From Anticarsia gemmatalis (lineage: Eukaryota; Arthropoda; Insecta; Lepidoptera; Erebidae), in assembly GCF_050436995.1 (NCBI RefSeq), contig NC_134747.1:8997501-9061500 (forward strand): a DNA stretch of 64,000 bases, given 5' to 3'. Every line of letters starts with the position of its first letter. Positions within the stretch are counted from its first letter, which is position 1. The notes below the pieces were generated by a model. That model was not told the DNA's origin, did not search any database, and saw only the letters and a list, made by a program, of their open reading frames with translations. Below are positions 1 through 13,300 of the stretch, piece by piece. Both the position numbers and the translations under genes were made by a program.

Positions 1-4
1 CAAA

Positions 5-829
5 ATGGAAACCAAAGTAGCAGTAGTGACTGGAAGCAACAGAGGCATAGGGTTCGAGATCGTAAAAGGACTGTGCCAAAAGTTCGATGGTGCTGTGTAT
101 CTTACTGCTAGGAATGAAGAAAGAGGACGTGAAGCTGTTAAAAAGTTACAAGATATAGGTCTAAAGCCTTTGTTTCACATTTTGGATGTCACATGCGAAA
201 AGAGTGTTCAGGACTTCGCTACACATATTTCAACACATCACACGGGTATAGATGTTTTGGTAAACAACGCCGGCATTCTAGACTTCGACAAATCTGTATC
301 CCCACATGAAGACGCTAAGAAACTCATCGATACGAACTTTCTAAGCTTGCTAACTATCACAAAGATATTATACCCCCTTCTTACAAATACCGCACGAATT
401 ATTAACATAAGCAGTGATTGGGGGCTGCTATCTAATATACGTAAACAAATATGGTTGGACACATTGATCAAAGATGATCTTACAGTGGAAGAAATATTAC
501 AGTTTGTGAATGATTTTCTGCAAGCAGCTAAAAATGGTAAAAACTCTTTTGTCTCATTTGCGGGTCACTATGGAGATTACAAAGTGTCAAAAGTGGCTAT
601 GTCAGCACTCACATTTGTTCAGCAAAGACAATTCACTGAACAGGGAAAAGACATTTCAGTGAACTGTGTACATCCAGGATTTATTATGACTGACATGACA
701 AAAGGTATGGGTGATTTCACCCCAGAACGAGGAGCTCGAGCACCTTTGTACCTGGCTCTTGAGGCTCCCCAGTCACTCAAAGGAGCATTTATTTGGCATG
801 ATTGTCACCAAGTTAATTGGGATGACTAA
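5..829 (+). CDS. carbonyl reductase [NADPH] 1-like short-chain dehydrogenase
   Basis: This is a complete 274-residue classical short-chain dehydrogenase/reductase in one exon. The Rossmann cofactor motif TGSNRGIG lies at residues 9-16 and NNAG at 87-90. The catalytic residues visible are Asn111, Ser136 or Ser137, Tyr192 and Lys196 (YKVSK). About 55 residues separate Ser from Tyr. This long spacing is typical of monomeric carbonyl reductase 1, which reduces ketones, quinones and other carbonyls with NADPH in the cytosol. The length matches CBR1 (about 277). The start is supported by an insect-type context (CAAAATGG) and the N-terminal strand directly before the glycine motif. The sequence 5' of the ATG is only 4 bases, so an upstream untranslated exon or a neighbouring paralogue cannot be excluded. 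The lack of introns could be ancestral or reflect a retrocopy; the frame is intact. The exact substrate is not inferable. Confidence 0.93.
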   Translation: METKVAVVTGSNRGIGFEIVKGLCQKFDGAVYLTARNEERGREAVKKLQDIGLKPLFHILDVTCEKSVQDFATHISTHHTGIDVLVNNAGILDFDKSVSPHEDAKKLIDTNFLSLLTITKILYPLLTNTARIINISSDWGLLSNIRKQIWLDTLIKDDLTVEEILQFVNDFLQAAKNGKNSFVSFAGHYGDYKVSKVAMSALTFVQQRQFTEQGKDISVNCVHPGFIMTDMTKGMGDFTPERGARAPLYLALEAPQSLKGAFIWHDCHQVNWDD

Positions 830-1005
830 GGATGTAATGGCTTTTAAAAATTGTTAGTGTTACAACCATGTTAATCCTGTGATATCAGTGTCACATGCAC
901 TTTAAACTACAATACATGATTTCCTTTAGTTAAAACATTTTTCATTTATTGTATATCCTCACTTTTTTAGTAAATGCTCATGTAGCATGTAGGTGGGTAT
1001 TCAGA

Positions 1006-1011
1006 AATAAA
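1006..1011 (+). promoter_or_regulatory. AATAAA poly(A) signal of the carbonyl reductase gene
   Basis: This is the first canonical AATAAA downstream of the carbonyl reductase stop codon, about 180 bases after it. It would give a short 3' UTR. In AT-rich DNA this hexamer occurs by chance, so the call rests on position only. Confidence 0.45.
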
Positions 1012-2659
1012 TTGATGCAAATTTTGGAGGTATCTAAACATTTTAATAGGACTTTATAGTGAAAATGGGAGGAAATAGTAATAAGTAAAAATTACTGTAA
1101 ATAAATTCTCATAAGACTCAAGTTAGCATATTTCTTTGTATAACATTGCATTGTTTATTACACAAAAGATAATAATTTATATTGAGTTTATCAAAGCTTG
1201 AACATGTACTTGATAACCTTTTGATAAACTCATTTGGGTTTACAGCAGCAATGTTATTTTTAAAGTAAAAAACATGTATTTTCAAAAGTTGATCTTGTAA
1301 ACTGAATTTTGATTCTACCATTGAGTAGCATCTACGCACCATTGTTAATGTATCAATATATTATTGTACATTGTAATAATACTGATCTGTAGCGAGATTA
1401 AATATGTAATTCCTTAACAGGCACTGTAGTATAATATCAAGAAATTATGTTGGACTATGTAGAATTATAATTTATTAAGTAGCAATAATTATTCGTGAGA
1501 TAATATTATGTCGATTGTGGAATGCAAAAAAATAACATTTCACTAGACCATGTAAATCATTGTTCAATGTATCATCAGGGGATGTTGCAGGACTTTGTTT
1601 ATTGTGTATAAGTGTGTGCACAATACACAAGTATACTCCCTATTATTTCACTCTAAAATCTCGGTAGGATGAATGCAGGACCGACAGCTTTACGTATTTT
1701 CCAGTGCACAGAGGTCTACAAACTGACTGTTACATGGTAGGTACAGATTCATGAAAATGAATCCAAAACCTCCGCGCGGTGTTCTCATATACTACCGGCT
1801 GCGCCATAGAGGCAGTCAAACCAATTATTTATTATGTTAATACAGCCTCTTTGTTAAAATAATAATAATATATTGGCAATAAGTAATCGTACAAATCCTG
1901 TTAAGCCTAATAATAGTAGGTACCTAATATTTTTCTATATCATTGCAACATTTAAATTAATTGTTAAAAGAAATGTACAGGCAGGATAGGAAAATATATT
2001 TTTTTCCAGGAGCATATATTATAGTAAGTTAAGTAAAACTGTCTAAAACTGAAGTTTTTATTAAGAAGAATTTGGATCCGAGATTTCAATAGATACTAGT
2101 ATTACTTCTAGCATTGCACTCCTAAATACTACTGTTGAGACCACCGTGGCAGTTTAAGTATTTAGGTAAATGTAAAAAATAGGTATAAGCACGGAACATC
2201 CGTTTGTATTATACCTACCGATTATGCAATAATTAGGTACGATAAAATTTTATGATTGCAATTTTCGGAGCATATGTTTTATGGCGGATTTACTCGTGCC
2301 CGTCAAGTAGCACCAAATCATCTGTCAGAATTTCCATACAAATGGCTCTGGCAGGGGTGGGACAGGCTGTAGACAGATATTAATAGGTATTGCATTAACG
2401 TAAATAATATTTTGGTCAGTAACTTACTTTCGCCTTCGTTTATAACAGCTTCAAGACAAGAGTTACTTAATTGCGAGTTGTTAATACTTATGTGGCAGGC
2501 GCTTTCTACTTTTATTTCCAAAAATGCTCTGGCGCTAAGAATAAACAACTCGCAGTTAGTAGGTACTCTTGACTTGAAGTTGTTATCAACGATTAGATAT
2601 CTAATTCATATATAATGTGCATGAGTCCTCTTTAAATATTAGGGGTGTTAAACCCCACT

Positions 2660-2784
2660 ATTTAGGCCAGTCGTCCCCAATCGTCCTGAAAATTTTCAAC
2701 TGGCCTAAATGGCGGAGTTGTCCGCGGGTGGAAGCCAAAGTATGGTCCACGATTACTGTAAAATTTAAAATTTTCAGGACGATT
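2660..2784. repeat. nested inverted repeats, probable MITE fragment
   Basis: Two perfect inverted repeats interlock here. A 12-bp pair (ATTTAGGCCAGT) lies at 2,660-2,671 and 2,699-2,710. An 18-bp pair (AATCGTCCTGAAAATTTT) lies at 2,679-2,696 and 2,767-2,784. No ORF lies inside. Such foldback structure suggests a non-autonomous DNA transposon remnant. No target-site duplication was identified. Confidence 0.5.
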
Positions 2785-4164
2785 ATTACATTTTAATATA
2801 TGTACTTACATAGTGGTCCCTGCTAACCAGAATAATTTAAAAGTGGTCCCGGACTAAGAAAAGTTTGGTAAGCCCTGATTTAGGCAAAGAGGTAGTAAAC
2901 TGGTAACCAGAACATGGATCGATATCGTTCATTCAAGCCTTTACTTAGATAGTAAGTATGTTTTGTAATTATGACATTACGCCTAATGACAATTGAAGAA
3001 ACTTGCTTATATAACTAATCCGATACCTCAAAACCGACAGTCATTATAAATTACCGCTCAGACTACAGGGGACCTCATAGCAAAGTAAATATAGTAAAGT
3101 AAAAATAACGATATAAAATTCTGAGATACGAAAGCAAAAGTTTGCTTTAAACTGGAAAAATGTATGCCAACAGGTAGATTTGTTTTACCTGTATTTATTT
3201 GTGTCAGTTCTCTGATACTTAGCAACAAATCTCATTACGGACGTACCAATGCACGAGCAGCTCCTTGTATGGATTCTGATGTCGTTCACTGTCTTACTGG
3301 CTACTTGCCTAATTGTATTATAAAATCGTAATGGTGGACGGTAAAGGGGTAGTGCAGTTAGCGCCTTATTGCCACGCTTTCCACATATTGTTGTTATGTA
3401 CGGCTTCTTCGTACATGTGACAGTAAATTATTGAAGCGGCAATATATACCTACTGTATCATGTTATTAGGTGTTAGTAAATGCATGGGTGAAAATAGTAG
3501 CTACCTAACCTACCTCTTTTGTAAATCCTGTAATAATAATTTGGTGTCATAATGTACTTACCTATTTCAATGTGACTGTTTATGTATGGCATTATTTTTT
3601 TCTCAGATGTAACGGCATCGTTTTCCAATCCACCAGTTTTGGTTTTGTGGAATGTTTCCCTTAAGGTTTTTAAGGTAATCCTATCATTTTGTTTTTAAAC
3701 GCCACCATATAATCCTGTCAGACATGTTACTAATGTACAAACCAAAAATTGGCATTGGTGCATTGGCCAAGTAGAGACTAAAAACCATTTTTTTTTCATA
3801 TGATAGGTTTAAGCTATACCTATGTATACTCTATAAAATATTAGGTATTTAGGTCTCTGTATGTAGTCACAATGTCATCCAGATATTAATAAAGCTATTG
3901 AAATAATTGTGTTGGACGAAATTACAAAATTCTTTTAGTGTTATATCTACAACAGAATTGATAACTATCACGCGACAGTCGTTATTTTGATTTCCTTAGT
4001 ACATTACCTGCTCTTGGAAATGAAATGAAAATGCTTTGATAAATACGATTAATTCGGAATGAGTTATGTTAAGGCACGTTCGTAATGTTGATTTCATATC
4101 TAGTAATTGTTTGTTTACGTGGCGTCTAGTGCCGGCGTCGATGTCTTTCTGTTGATTGTTCACA

Positions 4165-4182
4165 TATACATACATACATACA
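4165..4182. repeat. TACA microsatellite
   Basis: About four tandem copies of a TACA tetranucleotide are present. The array is short and shows no relation to a gene. Confidence 0.6.
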
Positions 4183-4307
4183 CTTTAGGAATGTTACATA
4201 ATATACCTATATTTAGGTACCTTTCTACTTACTGTAAGTTAATAGGTATGTTAAAGGATAGTCGAAATTTTGATGAGATAAAGGGTGGGTCAACATTAGC
4301 CGATCCT

Positions 4308-4345
4308 GGGATGGTTCGTGGATTCGATTCCCTCAGAGAGCAATA
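4308..4345 (+). repeat. possible SINE fragment with pol III box B
   Basis: The segment contains GGATTCGATTCCC, a good match to the RNA polymerase III B box of tRNA-derived SINEs. There is no matching A box upstream. It could be a degraded SINE head or a chance match. Confidence 0.3.
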
Positions 4346-4397
4346 GAGCATCATAATTTCATTTCTAACATTTCCGTGTTTATTTATATTGTACCTA

Positions 4398-4577
4398 CTA
4401 GCTGACCCGCGCAACTTCGCTTGCGTCACATAAGAGAGAATTTCCCCGTTTTTGTAACATTTTTACTGTTACTCTGCTCCTATTGGTCGTAGCGTGATGA
4501 TATTATATAGCCTTCCTCGATAAATGGGCTATCTAACATTGAAATAATTTTTCAAATCGGACCGTTAGTTCCTGATT
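4398..4577 (-). mobile_element. Helitron-like non-autonomous element, copy A (5'-truncated)
   Basis: Read on the minus strand, this ends with the hairpin CGCAA-GCGAAG-TTGCG, 12 bases and the terminal CTAG, followed by T. That is the 3' architecture of a Helitron (hairpin, short spacer, CTRR end, insertion before T). The body matches the copies at 23,968, 46,604 and 49,406 closely. It is truncated at the 5' side near 4,577 and lacks the GTTT array and the TC start. Confidence 0.75.
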
Positions 4578-6786
4578 AATTCAGATACAGTTTATCAAGT
4601 CGACGTATAGGGCTAAGTAATAATCTGCATTATTATATTATTTAAAATATTGCAACTTACCTGTAGTGTACTGGGTCTAACGCTAAATCAGACTGGGAAT
4701 TAAAATTCTATGTTGTTACAAATAAAAATGCATCTCATATTTCATAAATATTTATATTGAACTGGCCTAAATAAATTACAACTTAAACCAAACTTATAAA
4801 AACTGACTGACATTAATTTTAAAAGCAAACCGGTAATGATATCAAAATCAATTTCTTCATAATTATTATTATGAAACTAACATAACGGTTTAACCGCTAT
4901 ACTTTGACAATTTAGCAAACTATTAATAAAACAAGGTAAATATTCTTATTCTAAATGTGTTCACGAATGCTCACGGCATTCCTCAGTCACAATCAAGTTG
5001 TAAGGTATAGACAAAACAATCATAGCTGACCGCTGTACTCTTTGGTGTTCTAGCCGTTAAATGTTCATGTAACAAAGTCATTTACATTATCAGAACACGC
5101 GACTGTGTAGCTATACCTATCTAAACATAATAAGGTACATCACATTTTTACAATAACATAGAATGTCACACTTCAATTACATTGATATATAAAACACTTT
5201 AAACCGTCACGTTAAAATAGTCATACAATCAAATAGTGTTTCTGTTTATAAGTGCAGTCTCGTATAAGATATTATGTAGGTATAGCCTCTAATGAACTAG
5301 GTACATCTATGATGCCGATTTTGTTGTAACAAACCAATTCAACGCGACAACATCTTAGGAGAAAACATGACATTCGAAAATATGAAGTCCCATCTACCGA
5401 TTTCGTGTAATAATCAGGGATTTAATTAATAACATATATTATAACTTGGTGTACAACAAAACCGGCATCAATGTTTAAAAAAAACACAACTTATTCTAAA
5501 GTAAATGCATTATGACAAAATATACCTACATTAATAATTGCATTTGAAAATGGTGACATATTGTGGTAGGTGCCTTTATGGTCGTCTCGTTCATATCATA
5601 TGTGTTGCTATTTTTATACATAACAGCAATAGTAGAGATATGTTGAAAAACATTAATTGCCACAAAAGCAACGTCAATCAATAATATTATTTATGAAAAT
5701 ACACAGGCTTGATATAATCGATAGGACGACTCTAAGATCTAAATTTCTGTAGGTGATGTAAATGGTAACAAACCATAGCTGGTAACGCATAACTTTTAGT
5801 GGTAAATACTTTGTAATCCAAAATTTTAATAAACATTTCGTAATGCTACTGGGATTCTGAGGATAGTAAGTGTCTAAGTGTTCACGAACAAGCAAATGTT
5901 TTGCTATTCTTAAAATGGTATAACTCGTGGTAAGTATCTCGTAGATACTTCAATTACTTAATTAATAAACGACTTCAAATATTTACAAAATTAATGACAA
6001 AAACACTTACAAACTTTTTTTTTATATTAACACATAGGTCTGAGAAATTCTTCTCTATATCGTGTACTATCGGGATAGTACATATTCCGTCCATAGCTTT
6101 TTTATTACAATTTAGTATTAATATAATTACAGGGGGTACCTACGTTATATGTAAGTTGGTACAATCAAAAGTATGAACCTTGAATTACTTATGAAATTTT
6201 ACACACTAGATACGATTCATATTTCTAGCTTTCCATGTAGAGAAAGAAGTACGTGATCATTGCCAGACAAGTAAGTACATTGAAATAAATAAACTAACGT
6301 ATATGACGCGTATTTCACACTAGACTAAATAAATAAAGCGTTTCACACTCGACTAAATAAGACACTTTACTTTGGTATGTATTAGACTACATATTACTTA
6401 CCTACTGTCTTCCGGTTGCTGTCTTACAGTTGATAAAAACGTTACACGGAGCGTATTATACTCTATTCATATCACTGTTGCAAGGGACGGACTTGTGTTT
6501 GGATAATTCTAAAATATACATGATATCAAACTAAGTCATTTTAGAATACCTATGGATAAATAAGTAACACATTTCACAGGCGTTTCCTAAGGCACTAAAA
6601 GGTAACAATAATTATTATTTACACATAGACAACTCCACGTTATACAACCTTCTCAATTTTAAAATCACTCTAAGCTTAATTATATGTATTTGTACAGTAT
6701 TTTCTGTACAAAATTGGAAATGTAAAAATAATTTTGAGATTTGAATTCATCATAATTAGTCGGTACCTATTCCTCATTATAAGGTT

Positions 6787-6792
6787 TTTATT
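6787..6792 (-). promoter_or_regulatory. AATAAA poly(A) signal of senseless
   Basis: On the minus strand this is the first AATAAA downstream of the senseless stop codon, about 285 bases after it. It implies a 3' UTR of roughly 300 bases. Alternative, more distal sites are possible. Confidence 0.5.
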
Positions 6793-6796
6793 TAAA

Positions 6797-6803
6797 TCTT
6801 TGG
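6797..6803 (-). promoter_or_regulatory. candidate miR-9a target site in the senseless 3' UTR
   Basis: The minus strand reads CCAAAGA, a 7mer-A1 match to the miR-9a seed. It sits 4 bases upstream of the predicted poly(A) signal. In Drosophila, miR-9a represses senseless through its 3' UTR. The match is short and conservation has not been tested. A second, 7mer-m8 match (ACCAAAG) lies at 6,370-6,376 and would count only if a longer 3' UTR is used. Confidence 0.45.
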
Positions 6804-7077
6804 CCACTTGAACAAATCATTCATTTTCAATTTTCTCTAAAAACTAAAAGATATCTGATACTATAAAGACATGATAACCATATAATTTTTCATTATGAGA
6901 GATTATCATTTCACAAGAACTTAGTCACAAGTAATGTTTGATGCAAACTCACCAGACAAACGACTAATCTGTTGTATCGGCATAAAATAGAAAGCTTTAA
7001 AATTCTGTTCTATACTTGAAAAAATGTACCTAGAGCTGGTATTTAGGGAGCTACTGAATGCTGACTGTAGTAGGTAT

Positions 7078-7349
7078 TTAGTTGGTTATAAGCGGAGTGA
7101 GAGGCGCAGGGGGCTCATCACCGTAGAACCTGTAGCGATGAGGCACTTGGAGGGTCGTAGGGGTAGTATCAGCCACGTCGGAGTGTTGAGAGTCACGGTG
7201 ACGCCGCAAGTCCACCTTGCGTTGGAATGCCTTATCACACAAACCGCACGAGAATGGCTTGTAACCAGTGTGTTTGCGCATATGTGTGATAAGGTTGGAG
7301 CTTTGGCTGAATGCTTTCGAGCACACGACGCATTTGTGTGGCTTTTCAC
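7078..7349 (-). CDS. sens: senseless terminal coding exon (zinc fingers 3 and 4)
   Basis: The acceptor TTTTATAG leads into the GEKPHKC linker, then fingers 3 and 4 (FSQSSNLITHMRKH and FQRKVDLRRHRDSQH). A 34-residue tail rich in Thr and Pro ends at TAA (7,078-7,080). Fingers and spacing match Gfi1 family C-termini, while the tail is not recognised. Confidence 0.95.
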
Positions 7350-10300
7350 CTATAAAAGAAGTAACAATTAATAACAAGAAATCACTACTTCAGAACTCTA
7401 CAAAATAAGTAAAGCAGGCCTAAGTTCTACGAAATGCAAACTCTTCAATAATAAAGTTGGTGTAAAGGTACGTAAAGATGATTACAGAATTATGGAACAC
7501 CGCTAAACACGGCATACCGTCTCATAATTTCGATTTCCTTAGCTAATTCATGAACCACTTATAGCATTATGTATCACTTCGTCAAGTAATTAAAGCCTGT
7601 GTAAGTGGGCCAATACTTGTCATATCATCGACTATTTATTATTTACAGTGCGGTTTCCGAACTGATTTAATATGCAACGCCGCCTTGAAGACCCGTATTT
7701 ATTAACTTTTACCGTAATTGTTTGTGGTTCGATATAACACTAATAAGTTTTCTCACTTGAAATATTCACAGCTTTAGGGTTAAGTACAACGGGATAAAGA
7801 AGCGATTTTGAAACATAAATAGCTTGATATCAGTATTAAATTTATAATTAATTTTGACTCATGTGTCTGCGTATTAAATTTAATAGTGGGCAAGGTACAG
7901 GACGCAATGTTTAGCTTTTATGATGCTGTAGGTAATTATCATTTTATCGATCTACGTAGGTATTGCCCACGGCCAGTAATTGGCAGATTTACCTCGCTTT
8001 TATTTTATTTTTAAAATCTCCAAAGATAGTTTACGAATAAAATTATAGCAAAAAATGCAAATGTCATTTTATAGATAGAACAGGATTTAAGTTTACTTTT
8101 TGTTTATGCCGTGATCGGTGTGCACGTGAAGGCCTGTGAAGGCTGCGCGGCTAATTGCAGGCCGAGCCGCATTTTGGAATATTGATGATGAGGCATTTAT
8201 CGGGAGGACGAGCACCATGTAAGGCCGCTGTAAATCATTCGGAACAGGGCAGAGACGTGACGAGATGTCTCCGGCCGAGACAAATATGTCCGCCACATTT
8301 TTTAGCTACTGTAATTCGTCTCGTTGAGCTTACTGGAAGTAGTCGGACCATTGAAAAACATGTGTGACTTTTTGTCGTTGGACTTTTTTTATGTGTCTGT
8401 CACAAATAATATATTGAAAATATTATGCGTTCAATACCACAATGTTTGAAGAAGTGATTATCTGAAAGTCCTGACTTTTTTATCAGTATTAAAAATATCG
8501 AATGTAGATGTAGATATTCGGAAAGATTTTGTTAACAGAATGAAAATAAGCTCGTAGAAATGACGCCACGAAGGCGCGACTCGAGACCGACTAATTGAAT
8601 ATTGCATATTTTTTGCTTATTGAAAATTCATTATCGTGTCGTAGACCGGCTGCGATTTGCCGTCGAAAAGTTAATTGTACAGCATTTAAATGTTTAATTT
8701 CCAAGGCATCGTCTGCGATGTGTCGCATAATTGGTTCTATTGGGCTTCTGCCTGTATGTTTTCCATTTAATTAACTTGTTCCCAGTAGAAGCGTCCAGCC
8801 TATGCATCGGTTATAACAGCATATCATGTTCTTATACAGCTTAATAAATCGACGAGGATAAACTCGGATAACGTCTTCAGCAGCTGTTTACTGTCATTCC
8901 GATTAAAAGGGCAATCGTCGGAGATTACCTATCATTACACGCTCGACACGAACGTAGGTGGATATCGCAGGCGACTAATTGACAAAGTAAAATTTTACGA
9001 GAATAAATAAATTAACAGCTACTTTGTAATGATACGAATTCTTATAGAGGACGATTCAATTGAAATTATGAAGCCGTGAGAGAAAATAATTAGGTATATC
9101 GGATTTTGCTATCGCTATAAAAGATGCTGTAACATTTCTTATACTGACTTAACAAATAGATATTTAAAGAAAGAAGATAACGCGGTGCCGAAGATGATAT
9201 TAACGTCTTGACAGCAAAGCTGGTTTAAAAAGCGTTCGAAAAAAAAAAAAAAGGCCGAAGTGGATAGTGACATTCAAGTGAAAATTATTCAAACTTGCAT
9301 CAAAGGGGTATTAAATAACGATAGTCGTTTTTCGAATCATCTATGGATAAAGTTTCCTCGGAAATGATAGGGCTACGTAAGGTAGGTGGCAGCGGGGGAG
9401 CGCGCCGCCCGCCGCCACCGCCGACACCGTAGCGCTGACACTTGAGGGAACTTACGTAAAACACTTGTCATAATAATTTGAGTTTCACACTACTTGGAAA
9501 TACACCATGTAATTTATTACCTATTTTGTGGCTATTGACAGGCACGTAAACCTGTTATTTGTGATAAAGATTCTATTCAACTAATGGATTCAAGAAATTG
9601 TTGTTTTCACAATTTGTCGAGCTCTATCGCCTCTACCAGAGATATTAGTGCAAATGAAGGATTACTTAGATTGATGAACCACACCTAGCATTTCCTTAGA
9701 AGCTTACATTACTAAATGTTTTTTACGAGTATCGAACAATATCTACTTATGTTAGTCGAGCGTAAAGGTAATTGCGCAGTTTAAATACTAACGTATTATA
9801 GAGTCGAGATTGAAGGTTTGATAGCAGCTTACCTGTGTGTATATAGGTGTGTTTCTTCATGTCGGACTTCTGATGGAAGCGTTTGCCGCAGTACTGGCAC
9901 GGGTAGGGTCTGGTGTCCGAGTGGATCAGCAGATGGGTCGACAACGTGCTCGACCGCTTGAAACATTTCCCGCATTGCTTGCACTACGACAAAAAACACA
10001 ACTTTGAAGATTTCGCTTGCACTTAATCACTACATGCATAATAAAAATACGATTAATCATGTAGGTACATTCTTTTCACTAACATTTTGTAAAACGTGTG
10101 ACTGAAAACACAGTTTTATTACTCAAGCGACACCACGGCCATTTGCATGAATATTTTAAATCGTACGAAAGAAAGTCCAGTACTAGATATAATTATAAAC
10201 TAGGAATGGACAGCGTCCATCACCTTTGCTTGTACTGTGACAGCTAGTAATAAACTAATAACAGGTCTGCACTACCCCTTTCTACACTTTTCTTTGATTT

Positions 10301-13300
10301 CCCATCTAGAATCGTGATAGCTATGAATTTTTCCATTGCCCAGTAATTAGTAACACTTAAGTGGTTATTACTCGTATTTTTCATGGAATGTCTAATAATA
10401 TGGGGTATTTCAAATTTGAATATGTACAAATGAAATTGATAGAGACAGTTTGATGTTTTTAATTATCTAATTTAGCAATGCGATCTAGATTTTGTTAATT
10501 TTGTGTAAAGTTCTACCAGCTTATTTTACGAAATAAATATATTAACGGTATAAGTGTATCGCAAGCTTCCGTAGATAGATAACGTATCGGTTTCGAAATT
10601 CCACATAAAGCTTGTAAAGTAAACATTCGTTCTCTCCACCTTTGTTTGTGAGACAAAAGATTTTTAACTAAGTACAGGGTATGACACTGCTTTAGATTTA
10701 TTTGATCAGATGTTTTTGGAATGCAATAGAATAATTTCGTTACCAACTCAGTTTGTTTACATGACACACAGATTAAGAGTATTAGACATGGATTACTTTG
10801 AAGACGGATTTCACAATCACATAAGTTGTACCACGAATATTGATATTAGCTGATCATACTTGTTACTAGAAAATTATTGCCCTGCAGACTCGCACCACGT
10901 ATATAATTGCTATTATATGCTTGAGTATATAAATATATTAATCTTCGTCTGTTTCATGTCGAATAATGATAAAATAAAAAGCACAGTTTAATGCATGCAC
11001 GCAGAGGCGATTACATGTGATAATGAATCTCAACCCTGAGTCGTGGAGGTAAGAACCGGCTACGTAAGTATTTATTGACTGATGGTAAGTATATGAGCGG
11101 GAAAAAATGTGTTGGACGGCTATTAGTCGGGTGGTTAGATGTTAAGTATGTGGCATGATAATCCATGGCACAAATCCGCGTAGCGGGCCCTTGTGACAGT
11201 TGGCCGGGCAGCTGCATCGCCTCGCGCCTCACAAAAACCGCTACTTTTTTGGTCGCCTTTTTATACAATCGATGCACTCTCTTATAAACAACACAGGTGC
11301 TAGGGTATGACCGTCCACATATGGTTATCGGCTTGTACCACGTAGAGAGGTGATTTTTTATGATAGCCGTTTGAATAAAAAAAATCTATCGTTGTTTTTT
11401 CGTTACTGACTTTTTATTAACGGCACTGTGGAACCTGCTGCATAATCGCGACCCACGAGGGGGAAAATGTTTTCTTAAGGATATAAGAAATATTAACCAA
11501 ATTATTATTCTGTTTGAGACTAAACTTTTTACTAGATTTTTTTCTGATGATGATTGATGTAGATCTATTGTAACGGTTAAAAAAAAAAGTATATGAGTTG
11601 TATTGTCATATGTTTAGTTGTAAAAGTAATCATTCAGTGACGAAAACGCGAGTTGGCGGGGTGCGCGTGAGTGGCGCGTGGCGCGCACGCGCCTCCTCTC
11701 TTACTGCCCTACTCCGTTTATGTTACACTTCGTTGATTTTTATATTAGATTTGATATCTAATAAACACATTTAACTTTAGAAGTATATTTTATTTTTCTT
11801 CTAATAAATAAACTTCTTTTGTATGTTACTACTAAAAACTGACGTATAGATAGATTTTATTCGCCGAGAACGAAAAAATAAGGCTTTTAAAGGTTAAAAA
11901 AAAATAAAATTGTGATTTATTTGTAACTTCATTCCGTTTTTGAAAATATGATTTTATCTCGTTAAAACATTTATAAAACATACCTAGGCACTTATCGATC
12001 GAACAATTAAGGAGTTTTTTCGATTAAGTGGATAGATTGACTTGAATAATAACTTGGATAAAAATAACGAAGAAGCTCTTAACACTTCGTTTAATGATAA
12101 ATTGGAAAACATGCAGTAGTGGCACAACATTTTTATCATCGTATGACACAAGGTAATTATTCCTCCAATTATTAAACTGCCGCACCGTGATATTAAAAGT
12201 TGGAATTTTGATTAAAACCGATGCGGATTTTTATAACGGCGGCGCGTAGAAAAAACGAAAGGCACAAAAATGGCGAGAAGACGAGCAAGGAGTCTCGATG
12301 TGAGCCGCGTGCGCCGAGCGGGGGACGCGCGACCCGTTCCGATACGCGACTACTTATTAAGACAGGGGCAGTTTTTGCTATTTGATTTGTTAAAGAGACT
12401 AAAACGGATACTGGTTTGCTATTTTAAAGCATTTTGAACGGAAACTGTACAGTTATTCTGAACTTGTTAAAGGATAAAACTATCTCGGTCTCGATAGTCC
12501 ATTGAGTATTTGTTAAAACGGTTTAACTTACCTGGAATGACTTTTCGTTTCGATTTTCACTTTTAAGGAGTAAGGAGAAGTTCAGTTCTCCTGTTTGTGG
12601 TGGTTTGATGGGGTAGTTCTGGTGTGCAGGCGCGGAGGGGCACCGGCGCGGCTCCGCGCTGGTTGGACGCTCAGCTTCGTCAGGGTTACTGCGGCATCTC
12701 TTGACTAATTCAAGCGGCACGTCGGCATCATCTTGCCCCTCCCACCGCGAGATCGGTGACTCTCCCCCGATATCTATTTTCTCTCGCTCACATGCACTCC
12801 CCGGCGACCAAATCTGACGGTTCTTTGTCGATAAATTGAGTGGCAGTTCTTCCTCATCATCTGCGAATAAACAAATATGATCAGAAAACGACGTCTAGGA
12901 AATGCATGCACGTAGCTTTGTGTCAATAGACAAATATTGAACACCTCTGGCAGTTTCTCTTCGAGTGTTCTTCACGCTTTTATCGGTAAATTTAAAGTCG
13001 GACGAGTCAAATCGGTCGTCTGTCGAGTGACTTATGAAATCTGTACAGGTGCGCTACTATTTGCTTGATAGTTACGTCAATGTTTACTCTGAAATATCTG
13101 CCATACATCATTTACTTTCAAACTTGCAACATTTTCATCTTCGTTGATAGATTTATGAAACGTTATAGCTAATAAAGAAGATCATTGACAAATCTGCTGT
13201 TCTCACTCTATTGTTTCAAATGATGGTGTAGATATATCGTTTAATCGCATAATGTGTTAGAGAAAATTCGTAAGTACAACAACGTATATTTAAATCTTGA

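Larger units (their letters stand above)
830..7077. other. intergenic region between carbonyl reductase and senseless
   Basis: No ORF here resembles a protein. All are under 80 codons and rich in chance AT codons. The stretch holds the carbonyl reductase 3' UTR, an inverted-repeat element near 2.66-2.78 kb, a short TACA microsatellite near 4.17 kb and a 5'-truncated Helitron-like copy at 4,398-4,577. Its right end, about 6,770-7,077, is taken as the senseless 3' UTR. The motif ACTGGCCTAAAT of the 2.7-kb element recurs at 4,760-4,771 (last base differs), so both may come from the same repeat family. Confidence 0.6.

Noticed and set aside
7024..7371. 115-codon plus-strand ORF
   Set aside because: It is antisense to the terminal senseless exon encoding zinc fingers 3 and 4.
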